DNA of 64,000 nt from Cichorium intybus (lineage: Eukaryota; Streptophyta; Magnoliopsida; Asterales; Asteraceae): NCBI GenBank assembly GCA_023525715.1, contig CM042012.1:116109298-116173297 (forward strand), in the 5' to 3' direction. The notes beneath the pieces were generated by a model, which did no database searches, was not told where the DNA came from, and saw only the letters and a list, made by a program, of their open reading frames with translations. This document shows positions 26,201 through 36,377 of the stretch, piece after piece (the first letter of the stretch is position 1; each line of letters starts with the position of its first letter). The position numbers and the translations under genes are program-made.

Positions 26201-26616
26201 ATGGCACAACGTCCATTTAACCGCTGGGACAATGTGGATGTCAAGATGCAGGAGGGATAGTTCGCAGGAGGTGTGTACGGCGTCGTCGTCACCGATGTGT
26301 GCAACCATCGGTACGAGGTGCGATTGACCACCCTTACCGACGGAGAGACCGGCGGACCCTTGACAGTCCACGTAGGATTTCCTTTTCTGCAACCAGTTCC
26401 ATCAAAGATCTTGGTGGAATTCAAGCAGTTTGACCTCGTCGAGGTGTGGTGCTGCCGGGATTGGTGGCCTGCGGCGATCGCAAGAACAACTGCCCACAAC
26501 CAGTTCCATGTGATGCTGGCGGATGGGACGCTGCTTTTCGTGGACGAAAGCGAGCTGCGTATCCATCAATCGTTTCACCTTGGTGACCCACCATGTGGCA
26601 GTATTACAAGTTGTAG
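26201..26616 (+). pseudogene. Antisense Agenet-domain gene of Element 1
   Basis: A compact protein of about 138 residues encoded opposite to pol. Its two halves match the Agenet (Tudor-like) fold: the first has VDVKMQEG...GGVYGVVVT...YEVRLTTL...PFLQPVP, the second FDLVEVW...DWWPAAIART...FHVMLADG...LRIH. Agenet domains are chromatin readers found in plant nuclear proteins. The ATG at 26201 follows a TATA box by 65 nt. A TAG at codon 20 and a 1-nt loss near the end (before TGTGGCAGTATTAC) inactivate it; the ancestral stop is TAG at 26614-26616. Codon structure is otherwise preserved. It is convergent with pol, whose stop is at 27020. Confidence 0.75.
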
Positions 26617-27019
26617 GAAGATTTGTATTTTCTTTTGATGTTCTGTAATCCCCTCCTTGTTAATGAAAACTGCCATCTTTTGCTTTGAATTCTAGCAATC
26701 TGTGGAATGAGAAAAATAAACACAAGAAGTAACAAAAAAAAAACGTAAAATATTTTTGGAGTTAAAAAAAATTGTAAAGCAAAGAAAGTGTAAAGAAAAC
26801 TTTAAGAGAAAATATTTTTGATATTTTTGATAAGGTAAAATAAGAAAAACTTAAAGGAAAGTATTTTTGGTAAAGAAAAACTTAAAAGAAAATCAGAAAA
26901 ATAAAGAACAATTATACAAAAAGGATATACAGAACAATTTCGAGATCTTTGAACATTAGTTGTGATTTCAACGCATTCTGAGATTCGGAACCATTCAGAA
27001 TATGACCAATGACTTCCGG
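26617..27019. other. Spacer between Agenet gene and pol of Element 1
   Basis: An A-rich, low-complexity spacer (AAGAAAA and AATATTTTTGGTA motifs) between two convergent 3' ends. No gene is seen; it probably holds 3' processing signals of both transcripts. Confidence 0.5.
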
Positions 27020-27318
27020 TTATTCAGTTGATTTCGGAACTGATTCAGCCTCAATCATTCCAAGCCCTTGTAAGATACGATTGAAAGTAGGTTTAGGTAT
27101 GGCCTTGGTGAAGATATCAGCTAGTTGATCTGCCGAATGAACAAAGTGTACTTCAACGTTGCCATCTTCGACATGATCCTTAATGAAATGATATCTAAGC
27201 GCAATGTGCTTTGTCTTTGAATGTTGCACTGGGTTGTGAAAGATCTGAATTGCACTTTTGGAATCGCAATAGAGTGGAATTCGCTTCATGTTAATGCCAT
27301 AATCTCTCAGTTGATTTT
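27020..27318 (-). pseudogene. Element 1 RNase H, C-terminal end
   Basis: Encodes the last 98 residues or so of Copia RNase H (YCDSKSAI, HSKTKHIA, LADIFTKA motifs) up to the pol stop at 27020. Element 2 inserted here at ATTTT (27314-27318 and 39953-39957); the upstream part of RNase H resumes at 39958. Confidence 0.88.
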
Positions 27319-27637
27319 TGTTGAAATACAAGAGTTGGATCGAGATTCAAAAATGCGGAATAAAGTAAATAAACAAGATCAAGAACAGACAATATGAAGA
27401 ACTGATCTCTAATGATTAAAACGCAACTCAAGAACAATTCGATGTGAACTATTCTGTATGAGTGCCGTGAAAAGATTACAAAAGTTAACCCTAACAAGGG
27501 TATGAACATGCTATTTAAACAAAAACTAAGTATGGAAGGACAGACCCATTCCATAACCGATAGCAAAATTATAGGCATAAAATCTGGCAACAAATCCGAT
27601 CAGCATATTTGACTCAATCTTTATTTATGACTCAACA
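27319..27637 (-). repeat. Element 2 3' LTR (319 bp)
   Basis: TGTTGAAATACAAG...TATGACTCAACA. Three base differences from the 5' LTR imply a recent insertion. Confidence 0.95.
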
Positions 27638-27651
27638 ATCTCCCCCTTTGA
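27638..27651 (-). other. Element 2 polypurine tract
   Basis: The minus strand reads TCAAAGGGGGAGAT directly before the LTR. It is identical in its core to that of Element 1. Confidence 0.88.
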
Positions 27652-27671
27652 GTAAAGAATGCGACATTTCT

Positions 27672-30600
27672 TCATTCTTCAGGTTTTACTACACTTGTTT
27701 GTCTATCAAACACCTTCGGAATGATGGCCAGGATCCTTTTTCGAAATTCAATATACCACCTCAACATGTCGTTGACGCAAGTTTTATCATCAGTGGTGTT
27801 GGATGGGAGTTTATTGATAATGAGAAGAATGTGTTCCAACACTGGAGTCCTGTAAAGATGTTTGTCCAAAAGAAAGAATATCCTTTTAATATTCTCAAGG
27901 CCTTCCTTTGAATTGTATGCCACACTCCAGTTTGAGTTGACAATTTTTCCGATTTTACGCTTGCTCAGATTTTTAGGAGGAGGACGTCTCACAGTTAAAG
28001 GAACTTTGTCCAGAACACCAGCAACTTCAACATCCAGCTTTGCCACTTCAAGAATGTAGTATCCAATCATCCTTTTGATATGATCAAAAAGAGGTTGATA
28101 CTTTTGTTCTCTCGACAATATATTGAACAGAGATATCCAGTCGAATGGATTCAGAAATGGAAGGTCAGCAAGAGAGAATTCCATCTTCTCTTTATCATCT
28201 CCTCTTAAAGCCAAGAATCTTGCGTTTTTGAATGGAACAATGACCTCAGGAAGACGGGGAGTCAGCTGCACAATCTTCTTCAAACTCCAGGTCAAATGTT
28301 GAGGACGCGCGTTCTTCAAATAGAAGGTGAATAACAGATCATTCACTTCCGAACTAGAAAGACGGGTGTCTTTGAGTTCCTCAAACCCTCGGAACAGGAG
28401 AGATTTTGCAGTCATCGGAAAGTCAAACTGCGAGTTTACATCATTGCTTGTGTTATATGAGGCTACTGGTTGAAGCCAATTCTTCACAGGCTCAGTAATT
28501 GCTTCCATTGTCATTCTTTTATAGTGCCAGGGAGGAAATAAAGACATTTGAGTTTTCAGGAGTAACTCAACCTCTCTTTTGGCAGCTTCCTCAGCATCAA
28601 GTTTGCGAGTGAGGTTGAGAATTTCATCAATTTCCTTCTCCCTGGTCGATTTGGCAGCGTCCTTATCAGATTCTTGTTCTTCCAATATCTCCTTGCCTTT
28701 GACTTTTGATGGACCAGCGCCTCCTTCAGCATTTTCATTGGTTTTAATCGGAGTGTCTTTCTTCGGAGTCTCCTGATTAAATGTACTTTCTTCATTTGTT
28801 TCGTCTCCCCCTTGTTTCGGAGAGGCGACACCTTCCGAAACACCCTTTAAGGCAGCAAGAAGATTGAATACGGGATGAAGCTTAAGGGTCAGATGTCTAC
28901 GCACCTGAGGATTGAGAATTGGATCAGTGTCTTCAACAATCCGATGAAGGAAGGAGTCAATTTCCGATACACCACTTCGAACAGCTTTGTTCTGAGACAA
29001 AGCCGAGGTAAGAATGGCAGACTTGTGACGGAGATCGGACTTGAGGATCTGGATTTTAGTTTCTTTGGCGGCTAATTTATCCATCAAATAATTCTCCGTA
29101 GCCAAATCTGTCCTCAGTTGATCAACCTTTGTATCCATAGAAGATACCCATTCGGAATATTGCTGCTTCAATTCCGAAAGTAAGGTAGAAAGTGCCTCTT
29201 TTTCGTTCTTCATAGAGTTGCTGAAGTTGGAGATAACCTGTTGCATATTTTCATTGTTCCGAACATGAGCGTCATGGAAATCTTGAGTAAATTTAAGAAC
29301 ATCTTTTTCCAGTCTGCCAATAGAGGTGACAGAGTCTCGCATTTGTGCTTCAGATTTCTCGATGAGGGAGGTGAATTGACGCATGAGATTGACGTTTTTG
29401 GTGATCAAGGTATCCACCGAGTCCTTGTGAGCATCCAACTGGGATTGCCAATCGGAGACAGAGGGATGCGCCTTGGATTGGAGGAGCAAATCCAGTTTGG
29501 CAGAGATTTCCGAGAGCTGATCAGATGACATCGGAACAGAAGAACTGGGAGTCTTTAGTTTAACATTGGATGGAGATTCAAGGAAATCAGAAAGATCATC
29601 CTGATCATCATTAACTAGGATATCTTCCTCTTCATCAATGTCGGTAGGGGGGTTGTTATGAGGGGAATCAGGAATGACAGTTTGTTTTGGTGATGGAGAT
29701 TTTTGAGTGTTGGTGGTTCGGATGGGTGAACGTTCAGGTGTGGATTGTGGACTAGAATGAGGAGTTGTTTTTGGTGTGGGGTCATGAGGCGGTGATGGGG
29801 AAAGAGGAGAAGGCTTGGTAGGTGGAACATCTTCAAGGTTGTCGGTAATCGGAACATCGTGCGGGGAAGTCGGAATTTGATGAGTATCGGAGAGTTCGTT
29901 TTCGGAATCATAAGACTGGACAAGCTTTCGGAGTCTCCTTGGACGTTTGGGCTGTTTTTCGGTGTCAGATGCTGCAGGTTTACCTTTTCGTTTGACAATT
30001 TTCTTTGGATGTTCAAGTCTGTCAAAAGCAACTTGATGAGCTTGATCAACATCACGAATTCCTGATGGAGGTAGTTGTCGATATTCAGCAATGCATTGCA
30101 CGTCCTTCGGAACGCGGTCCAACATCGTGATCGGAATGGACCCAATGAAATCGAAATCCTCCGATTTGGTGGTTGCAAACTGTGTGGTTGACAGCGTCGG
30201 AATGACCGCTATGACGGAATCAGTCATGATATGAAGATGATGTTGCTCAATAGCCCTTTTTACCACAATGGACCAAAATCGAGCACAAGAGATTTCGGAG
30301 TGTCGATTTTTGTAGTTTACGCTCTCGACAAATTGGCTCCAAAGAATTGACCCATAATCAAGGTTGATGTCATGATAGAGGCCATAAAATAAAGAGTAAA
30401 AGAGCTTACTTGCACTGTCTGTGCCTGTCGTGCATTCGGAGAAGCTTTTGAACAAGATTGTGAAAAGAAAGTTCCACAGAGGCGGTAGGCTCTTCTTTGT
30501 GAACTTGGAGAGTTGCGTTATATCACCCTTGTAGCCTAGTTGGTAGAAAAACCGTGGAAGAGTAGAAGGCGGAAGGGAATCAGGATCGACAATATCAGTT

Positions 30601-30917
30601 TGATCAGTAAACCCTAGCAATTTTCCAAATCGAGACTTGGAAATGCGCGTCTTGATGGATCCAACTTCAAAAGTAACGACATCATCAGCCTTGTTGTAGA
30701 ATGCGGATGAGTACGCAGATGATAGATACACGATTGGAACCTCCTCTGAAGCAGTTAGGGCTTTGCAGATCCTGAAGAATTTGAGACATTTGATCATCGG
30801 TTGAAGAGCTTCATTATACTTCGAAGAGTGAAGATCAATAATCATGTTCTGATTTTGTTTGATCTTCAGCATTAGAGTTGAGGAAGTATTTTCGTTTGCT
30901 GAGGATGAACCAGCCAT
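27672..30917 (-). CDS. Accessory ORF of Element 2, 1,081 aa, intact
   Basis: The only long undamaged frame in the window. ATG at 30917 is chosen because Element 1 keeps the same start and sequence (MAGSSSAN); an in-frame extension to 31016 would overlap the TATA region. Layout: conserved N-terminal region (about 1-300), basic NLS-like stretch (309-327, KRKGK...KRPRRLRK), Pro/Ser-rich linker (330-425), acidic patch (about 430), long coiled coil (450-660), charged linker and helix (690-785), globular C-terminal region (790-1081) with LTWSLKKIVQLTPRLP and NPFDWISLFNILS. I see no signal peptide or membrane helix. Sireviruses often carry an envelope-like ORF in this position; this one looks nuclear rather than membrane-bound. 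A minus-strand TATA-like box lies about 105 nt upstream. Confidence 0.85.
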   Translation of the reverse strand: MAGSSSANENTSSTLMLKIKQNQNMIIDLHSSKYNEALQPMIKCLKFFRICKALTASEEVPIVYLSSAYSSAFYNKADDVVTFEVGSIKTRISKSRFGKLLGFTDQTDIVDPDSLPPSTLPRFFYQLGYKGDITQLSKFTKKSLPPLWNFLFTILFKSFSECTTGTDSASKLFYSLFYGLYHDINLDYGSILWSQFVESVNYKNRHSEISCARFWSIVVKRAIEQHHLHIMTDSVIAVIPTLSTTQFATTKSEDFDFIGSIPITMLDRVPKDVQCIAEYRQLPPSGIRDVDQAHQVAFDRLEHPKKIVKRKGKPAASDTEKQPKRPRRLRKLVQSYDSENELSDTHQIPTSPHDVPITDNLEDVPPTKPSPLSPSPPHDPTPKTTPHSSPQSTPERSPIRTTNTQKSPSPKQTVIPDSPHNNPPTDIDEEEDILVNDDQDDLSDFLESPSNVKLKTPSSSVPMSSDQLSEISAKLDLLLQSKAHPSVSDWQSQLDAHKDSVDTLITKNVNLMRQFTSLIEKSEAQMRDSVTSIGRLEKDVLKFTQDFHDAHVRNNENMQQVISNFSNSMKNEKEALSTLLSELKQQYSEWVSSMDTKVDQLRTDLATENYLMDKLAAKETKIQILKSDLRHKSAILTSALSQNKAVRSGVSEIDSFLHRIVEDTDPILNPQVRRHLTLKLHPVFNLLAALKGVSEGVASPKQGGDETNEESTFNQETPKKDTPIKTNENAEGGAGPSKVKGKEILEEQESDKDAAKSTREKEIDEILNLTRKLDAEEAAKREVELLLKTQMSLFPPWHYKRMTMEAITEPVKNWLQPVASYNTSNDVNSQFDFPMTAKSLLFRGFEELKDTRLSSSEVNDLLFTFYLKNARPQHLTWSLKKIVQLTPRLPEVIVPFKNARFLALRGDDKEKMEFSLADLPFLNPFDWISLFNILSREQKYQPLFDHIKRMIGYYILEVAKLDVEVAGVLDKVPLTVRRPPPKNLSKRKIGKIVNSNWSVAYNSKEGLENIKRIFFLLDKHLYRTPVLEHILLIINKLPSNTTDDKTCVNDMLRWYIEFRKRILAIIPKVFDRQTSVVKPEE

Positions 30918-32411
30918 TTGAGAGTTCTTGAATGTTCGTGAGAGAAAGAGGGCTTTGAAGATGAAGAGTTCTTGCATGAGAGATGAAAGAGCGGAGAAAA
31001 AGAAATAATGAGCCAAAAACCTTTTAAATATCCTTTGAAGAGTGTTTGGAAAAGGAAATCCCGCTTCAGTCGATTACGTTTCCCAAGAATCACGCCGTAT
31101 CATCATGAGTAACCCCCAAAAGTCGTATTACAGGCGCGTGAAAAGCGATAAAGTTGCTGCTGCACAGATGACGTTGTAACTGCCACGTTTTGATTACCTT
31201 ATTCAAAATTTGAAAATTTTGAGAAGTAAAAGGAAATGCCAGGTCAGCAATCTGAATCCTTATCAAAAGAAAATCAACCAGAGTTAGAAAAATCAAATAA
31301 TGATTTTCGTGCAAGAGTGTGCCAAAGAAAAAGAAGAAAATCGAAGTTTGTTTGGTAATCTGTGATGTCGGAATGACATAAAACTGATTGATCCCGGGCA
31401 ATGATCTCTTCCTTCGGAATCAAGAGAGATTCAAAAGTGGTTTTGTGGTATCCCGTTGAATTACGATCAATTGATTGATAAGAATCATTGAAAGGTTTCT
31501 TTTAAGATGTTAGCTTAATGGGTTGGGTTTAACTATCTTTCGGATTCCGAAAACGTGAGAAATGCTCGAAATCGGAAGAAAGTACTTGTCTGACCAGAGT
31601 AGTCATGAAAACAAGTGAGAGGTAGGAGAATTTTGTCTGACTTGGGAAATGTTTGGAAATCTCAAAAAAAATAAAAAAAACTGGATCTTTTTGGATAGAA
31701 ATTACTTGGGTGGAGTAGATTTCATAAAGAACACACAAAAGTGAAAGATTGAGATTCCCTTTAAAGTTTTCGTCAATTCCTTAGTGGGGTCGGATTTTTG
31801 GGTTTCATTCGGAATGGTGGTAAAAACAATTCCGAAATCATGAACATAGAATTTGTGTAACCATCAGTTTTCAGTGGTATTGCTGAAGACCTTCATAAGG
31901 GTTACAGTTATATGGACATGTATTGAATATGGAGAAATAATAGAAAGGTCAAGAGAGGATGATGAGTCTCACAGCGCCCCATGGTAAAAATGAGTTGCGA
32001 TCTTTGACTAGAATTTCCGAAATCATATATTGAAATTGGTTGAGATTTCAATAATCATGGATAATCGTTTTTGGTACTTAGAAAATAAGATAAGAAGAAA
32101 CCCATCAATTCAAAATAGTTACAAAAAAAAATTGTATTCTTGCTGAAGAATGCTGACAAGGACTTGGCTATCATGAGAAAACATTTAATGCTTAGGCGAA
32201 AAGGAAGGAAACCGTCCAATCAGTTGCTAATCAGCCGTCTCCGCCTTTATAACACATAATAATGACAGCAGGCTGCATCATTACTTCAAAAAGTAATTAA
32301 ATATCCACAATTGGAAGCTTAACCGGTGTCATTTCTGCCTATAAAAGGAACCATTGTTAGTAGAAAACACCCACACCCCAAAAAAAATTACCATCAAAAG
32401 AGATATCACAG
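30918..32411. promoter_or_regulatory. Divergent promoter region of Element 2
   Basis: About 1.5 kb between the accessory ORF and the antisense Agenet gene. ATTTAAAAGG (minus, about 31022-31031) and TATAAAAGG (plus, 32340-32348) are the likely TATA boxes, 1.3 kb apart. Blocks shared with 24604-26200 of Element 1 suggest a conserved bidirectional control region. No internal gene is visible. Confidence 0.6.
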
Positions 32412-32826
32412 GGCGCGTCGTCCCTACAACCGTTTTGACAAAGTTGAGGTCAAGATGCAAGAGGGCGACTACTCAGGTGGCATCTATGGCGGGGTTGTCA
32501 CGAGAGTTTGGAATCACCAATATGAGGTGAGGATGACCACTCTCAACAATGGCGAGGTTGGTGGACCACTGACCGTTCAAACAAGCTACCCCTTTCTGCA
32601 GCCTGTCCCACCAAGAATTTTGGTGGAGTTCAAATAGTTTGACCTCGTTGAGGTCTGGCACAGGAGGGGGTGGTGGCCGGCAGTGATCACTCGTACCACT
32701 CCCCACAACCAGTTCCATGTGGGACTAGCGGATGGAAGTCGCCTCTTTGTTGATGAGAGTGAGCTGCGCATCTACCAGGCTTTCCATCTCGGTGATCCTC
32801 CCATGTGGCATTACTACAAGCTGTAG
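32412..32826 (+). pseudogene. Antisense Agenet-domain gene of Element 2
   Basis: Same double Agenet protein as at 26201-26616: VEVKMQEGDY...YEVRMTTL...PFLQPVPPR, then FDLVEVWHRRGWWPAVIT...LFVDESELRIYQ, ending MWHYYKL and TAG at 32824. A 2-nt loss removes the start codon (the AT of ATG, at 32411/32412). CAG to TAG at about 32635-32637 puts a stop between the two domain halves. The lesions differ from those in Element 1, so both descend from an intact ancestor. TATAAAAGG lies about 65 nt upstream of the lost ATG. The gene is convergent with pol and divergent from the accessory ORF. Confidence 0.75.
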
Positions 32827-33160
32827 GTTGTAGTAGTTTTTGTTTTTGCCTTTTGATGTAATGAACTTTGTTCTTGTAGCTTGAATGAAACTTGGATTTC
32901 TTTTGTTTAATGATTTCTGTTTGAATTCTGTTTCTGCATTCGCATGGATATCAGCAAGAAGAACAATACAAAAGGAAAAAGAAAATAAAATACACAACGC
33001 AGGAATTAGAATTTTAAAGATAAAAAATAAACAAAACAAACAAAACAAAAAAAAATAAATAAAACATAAACGAAGTTTTAGAAAGGATACATGCATTCCG
33101 AATCATTTATGTCTAAAATCCGATTCCGAGGCATTTCGATTTTCGGAATCAATCGGAATC
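32827..33160. other. Spacer between Agenet gene and pol of Element 2
   Basis: A-rich low-complexity sequence (33000-33075) between convergent 3' ends. No gene is seen. Confidence 0.5.
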
Positions 33161-33703
33161 TTAGTTAGATATCGGAACGGATTCAGCTTCCATCATTCCG
33201 AGACCTTGAAGAATTCTGTTGAATGCTAGTTCAGGAAGGGCCTTTGTGAAGATGTCTGCTAGTTGATCATTTGAGCGAACAAAATGAATCTCGATGTTGC
33301 CATCTTCAACATGATCTTTGATAAAACGATATCTGAGTGCAATGTGTTTGGTTTTTGAGTGTTGCACTGGATTGTGACATATCCGAATCGCACTTTCGGA
33401 ATCACAGTAAAGAGGAATACGTTTCATATTGACTCCATAGTCTCTCAGTTGGTTTTGAATCCATATTATCTGAGAGGTACATGAAGCAGCAGCAATGTAC
33501 TCAGCTTCAGCTGTTGAGAGTGGCACGCAAGTCTGTTTCCTTGATTGCCAGCTTACGAGTTTCCCATCGAGAAGTTGACATCCTCCTGAAGTGCTTTTGC
33601 GATCCAACCCACAACCACCGAGATCAGCATCGGAAAATGCTTGAACAAAGAAGCCAGATCCTGATGGATACCATAGTCCAAGAGAGGTTGTTCTTTTGAG
33701 ATA
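33161..33703 (-). pseudogene. Element 2 RNase H domain
   Basis: The C-terminal part of pol. Motifs: DRKSTSGGCQ, SWQSRKQ, AEAEYIAAA, YCDSESAI, HSKTKHIALRY, DQLADIFTKALP. The catalytic acidic residues are visible in these motifs. It is cut off from the RT by a TGA at about 33704-33706, where Element 1 has CGA. Confidence 0.88.
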
Positions 33704-35430
33704 TCAGAATATATTCTTCACAGCATTGTGATGTGGCTCTCTAGGATTTTCCTGAAATATTGCGCAGTAACAAACAGCAAACATAATGTCAGGTCTGTTC
33801 GAAGTGAGATAGAGAAGTGAACCTATCATTTGACGATAAAGAGTGATATCTGCTGCAGGTTTGTCTAGTGAAGGAGTGAGTTTTGTTCCGAAAGCCATCG
33901 GAACTTTGACTTTAGAATCTCCCTTCATTCCGAATTTCTCTAAGAGAGACTTGGTATAAGCTTCCTGATTGATGAATATGCCTTTTGAGCTTTGTCTGAT
34001 GTTAAGGCCTAGAAAGAAATTGATTTTGCCCATCGAGCTCATTTCAAATTTTGTCTCCATTAGTTTTCGGAATTCAGCCGTTTGGCTAGGGTGAGTAGAT
34101 CCGAAAATGATGTCATCGACATAGATTTGAACAATCATCAGGTGACTTCCTTCCTTTTTGCGAAAGAAAGTTGGGTCGACAGATCCTTGCTTAAACTTGG
34201 ATTGCTTGAGAAACCGAGTTAAAGTTTCATACCAAGCTCTTGGAGCTTGTTTTAGGCCGTAAACAGCTTTGTCTAACACATAGCAATGATCAGGATGTTT
34301 ACTGCTCACAAAGCCTGGTGGCTGTTCGACGTAGACTGTTTCTTCTAATTCTCCATTCAGAAATGCACACTTGACATCCATCTGATAAACATCGAACCCT
34401 TTGTGTGCTGCATAAGCAAGAAAAATCCGAACGGACTCTAGTCTGGCTACTGGTGCAAATGTTTCTTCATAATCAATTCCTTCTTCTTGACAGTAACCTT
34501 TAACAACAAGTCTTGCTTTGTTCCGAATGACATTCCCTTCTTTGTCTAACTTGTTTCGAAAAACCCATTTCATTCCGAGAACAGATGCTTTTTCCGGAGT
34601 TGGAACCAATCGCCACACCCTGTTGCGTTCAAATTCATTTAACTCATCTTGCATTGCTTGAGCTCGAGTGAGAACGCCAGCAGAAGTCGTTCCGATGATT
34701 TGAGATTTTGGATGATCTCTCGTCCATTTTATCATTGGAGGATAATTTGGATCATATTCAGGATTAATTTCCGAAATGATTTCTTCTGCTTCCGAATGTA
34801 CCTCTGACTGTGTGTCAAGGTCATTATTTTCAACTTCATTCTCCCCCTGGAAGTTTGCATCATTTCTATCATCAGAGTGATCTTGTTCAACCGGTAGAGT
34901 GGTTGACTCGAATTCAGGAGCCATACTCTCCCCTTGAATAGGTGCTGAACCCTCCCCCTGGATAGGAGCATCAGTAACAGAAGTTGGAGCATTGTTCGGA
35001 ATCGGAACATCAGTAGAATTTTCTTGTGAAGATGCATTTTCACTGACTGTACTTTCTATAAGCTTTAATAATTCATCTTCTTGGTTATCTCGTGTATTTG
35101 CTTCTGATGTTTTTGCGGTTTCTTGGTCATCGAACAAATTCAAGAATTCCTCATATAGATCCAGAAGAGAAATTGCAGATTTATTGGATTCGGGAAAGAT
35201 ATCTTCAGTCTTTGTACTAACGTGCTTTGCTCTGGAATTGTATCTATCATCAAAGGTGATGTAGTATGTTTCTTCAATCTTTCAAGATCTTTTGTTCAGA
35301 ACACGATAGGCCTTTGAAGTAAGAGAGTAGCCCAGAAAAATACCTTCATCAGCTTTTTCATTCCATTTAACTCGTTTTTCTTTGGAGTTAAAAATGAAAC
35401 ACTTGGATCCGAAGACATGAAAGAATTTTA
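33704..35430 (-). pseudogene. Element 2 integrase C-terminal segment and reverse transcriptase
   Basis: Copia RT with DVKCAFLNGELEE (first catalytic Asp) and YVDDIIFGST, where YVDD spans residues 341-344 of the 479-codon open stretch 35143-33704. The RT core itself is uninterrupted. Upstream, the integrase C-terminal part (FHVFGSKCFIFN...EGIFLGYS) carries a TGA in place of CGA at about 35279. Compared with Element 1, roughly 38 residues are missing just before the RT (around ...VLTRAQ/AMQDEL). It ends at the TGA at 33704. Confidence 0.85.
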
Positions 35431-36377
35431 CGTTCGTCTTTCTACAACTCCATTTTTTTGAGGAGTGTAAGGGGCAGAGAAGTTATGCGTGATTCCTTTA
35501 TTGACAAGAAAATCATCTAGAACTTTATTTTTGAATTCTGTCCCGTTATCACTTCTTATCATTCGAACTTGTTTTCGGAGAAGGATTTCTATCTGCTTGA
35601 TGAAGTTAATCATGTTGATCGCCGCTTCAGATTTTTGCTTCAGAAAGAACACCCATGTGAAACGAGAGAAGTCATCTACCACAACCAGAATATATTTGTT
35701 GTGAGCAACGCTTTCGATGGCAGATGGACCACAAAGATCAATATGCAGAAGTTCTAATGGTTCGATGATCTTCGTGTTGATGATTGTAGAATGGCTCTTC
35801 CGACTTTGTTTTCCTAGCTCACATGCATCACAGAGTCGGTCTTTGTCGTACTTGAGTAGCGGTAATCCTCGCACAAGGTCACCAAGTACTAGTTTATTAA
35901 TGTCACGAAAGTTCATGTGAGACAACCGTCTGTGCCATAGCCAACTATCATCGTTCGTAGCTTTAGTGAGTAGGCAGATGGCAGGTTTTCCTTGGATAGG
36001 TCTCATGTCCAAAGGAAACATCTCTCCTTTTCTTTTTGACTTCAAAATTATCCTTTTAGATTCTTCTCAACCAGTTCGGAGCCATCTTCATCAAATGAGA
36101 CTTTAAGACCAGTTCCGATGACTAGTTGTGAAACACTGATCAAGTTGTGCTGAAGTCCTTCAACATATGCCACTTTCCGTATCGAAATTTCACCATTTGT
36201 GATCATGCCATAGCCTTTGATGTTGCCTGTTGCATTGTTTCCATAACTGACCTTTCCTCCATTCATTAGCGAGCGATATTCTCGTAATTCTTCCTTCCTT
36301 CCAGTCATGTGACGTGAACAGCCGCTATCAATGTACCATTCCGGATCATACTGTTCGTCACGTAGAACCTGCACGAG
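35431..36377 (-). pseudogene. Element 2 protease, GAG-pre-integrase and integrase core
   Basis: The protease active site is intact (WYIDSGCSRHMTG). A lost base in an A-run near 36052 shifts the frame, after which the GAG-pre-integrase region (LWHRRLSHMNFRDI...CDACELGKQ) and integrase follow, with catalytic residues in HIDLCGPS, RSDNGTEF and NGVVERR. At about 35430 the sequence jumps to the integrase C-terminal region: relative to Element 1 some 60 residues after VVERRN are deleted. This copy could not make full-length integrase. Confidence 0.87.

Noticed and set aside
27672..30917. Calling the accessory ORF a true envelope gene
   Set aside because: No signal peptide, membrane helix or glycoprotein-like cysteine pattern is visible; position alone is not enough.
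32326..32410. Upstream ATG at 32326 as the start of the Agenet gene in Element 2
   Set aside because: It lies upstream of the TATA box and is absent in Element 1; the ancestral start is at the lost ATG around 32411.
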